Assembly: GCF_007595705.1 (NCBI RefSeq)
Contig: NZ_NISY01000002.1
Coordinates: 868,001-932,000, forward strand
DNA from: Streptomyces sp. SAJ15
GTDB lineage: Bacteria > Actinomycetota > Actinomycetes > Streptomycetales > Streptomycetaceae
Length of the DNA stretch: 64,000 nt
Direction: 5' to 3'
In this document: piece after piece, positions 63,119 to 64,000 of the stretch
Layout of the letters: the number at the start of each line of letters is the position of its first letter
How positions within the stretch are numbered: the first letter of the stretch is position 1
Made by a program: the position numbers and the translations under genes
Notes under the pieces: generated by a model
What the model was told of the DNA's origin: nothing
The model's input: the letters and a program-made list of their open reading frames with translations, nothing else
Databases searched by the model: none

Positions 63119-64000
63119 GTGAGCAGCGACAACGCAAGCCAGGGCAGTGAACCGGTGTGGGACGTCGTGGTGGTCGGCGCGGGCCCCGCGGGTGCCTCCG
63201 CGGCGTATGCCGCCGCCGTCGCGGGACGCCGGGTGCTGCTGCTGGAGAAGGCCGAACTGCCCCGCTACAAGACCTGCGGCGGTGGCATCATCGGCCCCTC
63301 GCGAGACGCGCTGCCGCCCGGTTTCGAACTGCCGCTGCGGGAGCGCGTGCACGCCGTGACGTTCTCGCTGAACGGCAGGCTGAGCCGCACCCGCCGCTCC
63401 AAGCAGCCGCTGTTCGGCCTCATCAACCGGCCTGAATTCGACGCCGGCCTGGTGCGGGCGGCGCAGGACGCGGGGGCCGAGGTCCGCACCGGCGCCGCCG
63501 TCTCGCGCGTGGAGCAGCACGGCCCGTCCGTCCCCGACCGGCGCACGGTCGCGGTGGTGCTGTCCGGCGGGGAGACCGTGCTCGCCCGCGCCGTGGTCGG
63601 CGCGGACGGCAGCGCGAGTCGCATAGGCGCCCATGTCGGGGTCAAGCTCGACCAGGTCGACCTGGGCCTGGAGGCGGAGATCCCGGTGCCGCCGACCGTC
63701 GCCGAGGACTGGGCGGGCCGCGTGCTCATCGACTGGGGCCCCATCCCCGGCAGTTACGGATGGGTCTTCCCCAAGGGCGACACGCTGACCGTGGGCGTCA
63801 TCTCCGCCCGTGGCGAGGGCGCCGGCACCAAGCGCTATCTGGAGGAGTTCATCGCCCGACTGGGCCTGGCCGGTTTCGAGCCGAGCATCTCCTCCGGGCA
63901 TCTGACCCGCTGCCGCTCCGACGACTCGCCGCTGTCGCGCGGCCGGGTGCTGGTGTGCGGTGACGCGGCCGGTCTGCTGGAGCCGTGGACCCGCGAGGGC
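63119..64000 (+). CDS. Geranylgeranyl reductase family FAD-dependent oxidoreductase, truncated by the window end
   Basis: The first 294 codons of a flavoprotein. FAD motif DVVVVGAGPAGASAAYAAAV near residue 15, then EKAELPRYKTCGGGIIGPS (the C-G-G-G segment typical of geranylgeranyl reductases), LINRPEFDAGLVRAAQDAGA, VVGADGSASRIG and VLVCGDAAGLLEPWTREG, the second FAD contact. It reduces prenyl double bonds, for example in menaquinone or lipid side chains. GTG start with a GGAG site. Divergent from the dipeptidase gene. Confidence 0.92.
   Translation, partial: MSSDNASQGSEPVWDVVVVGAGPAGASAAYAAAVAGRRVLLLEKAELPRYKTCGGGIIGPSRDALPPGFELPLRERVHAVTFSLNGRLSRTRRSKQPLFGLINRPEFDAGLVRAAQDAGAEVRTGAAVSRVEQHGPSVPDRRTVAVVLSGGETVLARAVVGADGSASRIGAHVGVKLDQVDLGLEAEIPVPPTVAEDWAGRVLIDWGPIPGSYGWVFPKGDTLTVGVISARGEGAGTKRYLEEFIARLGLAGFEPSISSGHLTRCRSDDSPLSRGRVLVCGDAAGLLEPWTREG

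Overview
The window is high-GC DNA with dense, mostly short transcription units, GTG starts, one-component regulators in divergent pairs, rare TTA codons, and several families typical of Streptomyces (DUF6421 cassette, DUF6986 aldolase-like protein, DUF2510/scramblase protein, monomeric isocitrate dehydrogenase, XRE/TPR regulator). I take it to be a Streptomyces chromosome or a very close relative. No rRNA, tRNA, transposase or replication origin was seen.

Layout. 1-8.6 kb: end of a LutA-like gene, a flavin monooxygenase, YjbQ, a solitary substrate-binding lipoprotein with an Lrp regulator, CsbD, a FUSC exporter, a lactonase and a sirohydrochlorin-chelatase-like protein. 8.7-17.2 kb: a BadF-type kinase and scramblase-like pair, uracil-DNA glycosylase, a BNR-repeat protein, an Old Yellow Enzyme with a divergent ArsR-type regulator, an FprA-like reductase and a TetR regulator carrying a TTA codon. 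17.4-26.2 kb: regulator/enzyme modules: LysR with an ammonia-lyase and LysE exporter, a DHFR-like reductase with TetR, MerR with an SDR, pirin, and a PAP2 phosphatase with a long low-complexity tail. 26.3-43.8 kb: icd, an M56 peptidase, a lipoprotein, a serine hydrolase with a small HTH protein, VOC and GNAT proteins, a frameshifted glycerophosphodiesterase, the DUF6421/SDR/threonine-aldolase operon, an acyltransferase, a thioredoxin, a flavin reductase, etfBA and DUF6986.

43.9-52.6 kb is the most accessory-looking part: an AAA+ ATPase coupled to a membrane protein; a five-repeat type I-E-like CRISPR array with no cas genes in the window; then a four-gene minus-strand operon (two paralogous unknown proteins, a radical SAM protein, a PCMT-like methyltransferase) divergent from an XRE/TPR regulator with an in-frame TTA codon and followed by a Nudix gene. 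The pairing of a radical SAM maturase with a PCMT-like methyltransferase resembles peptide-modification loci, but no precursor peptide was recognised. It is the best candidate here for an undescribed system.

52.6-64 kb: a DUF1801 gene broken by internal deletion, RidA with HxlR, a small secreted protein, LacI with a ROK kinase, an NAD(P)-binding protein, a stretch with G-rich hexanucleotide repeats, a secreted GH27 alpha-galactosidase, a P-loop kinase-Nudix fusion, an M20 dipeptidase and a truncated geranylgeranyl-reductase-like gene. Gene calls rest on reading translations, start-site context and motifs; nothing was checked against a database.
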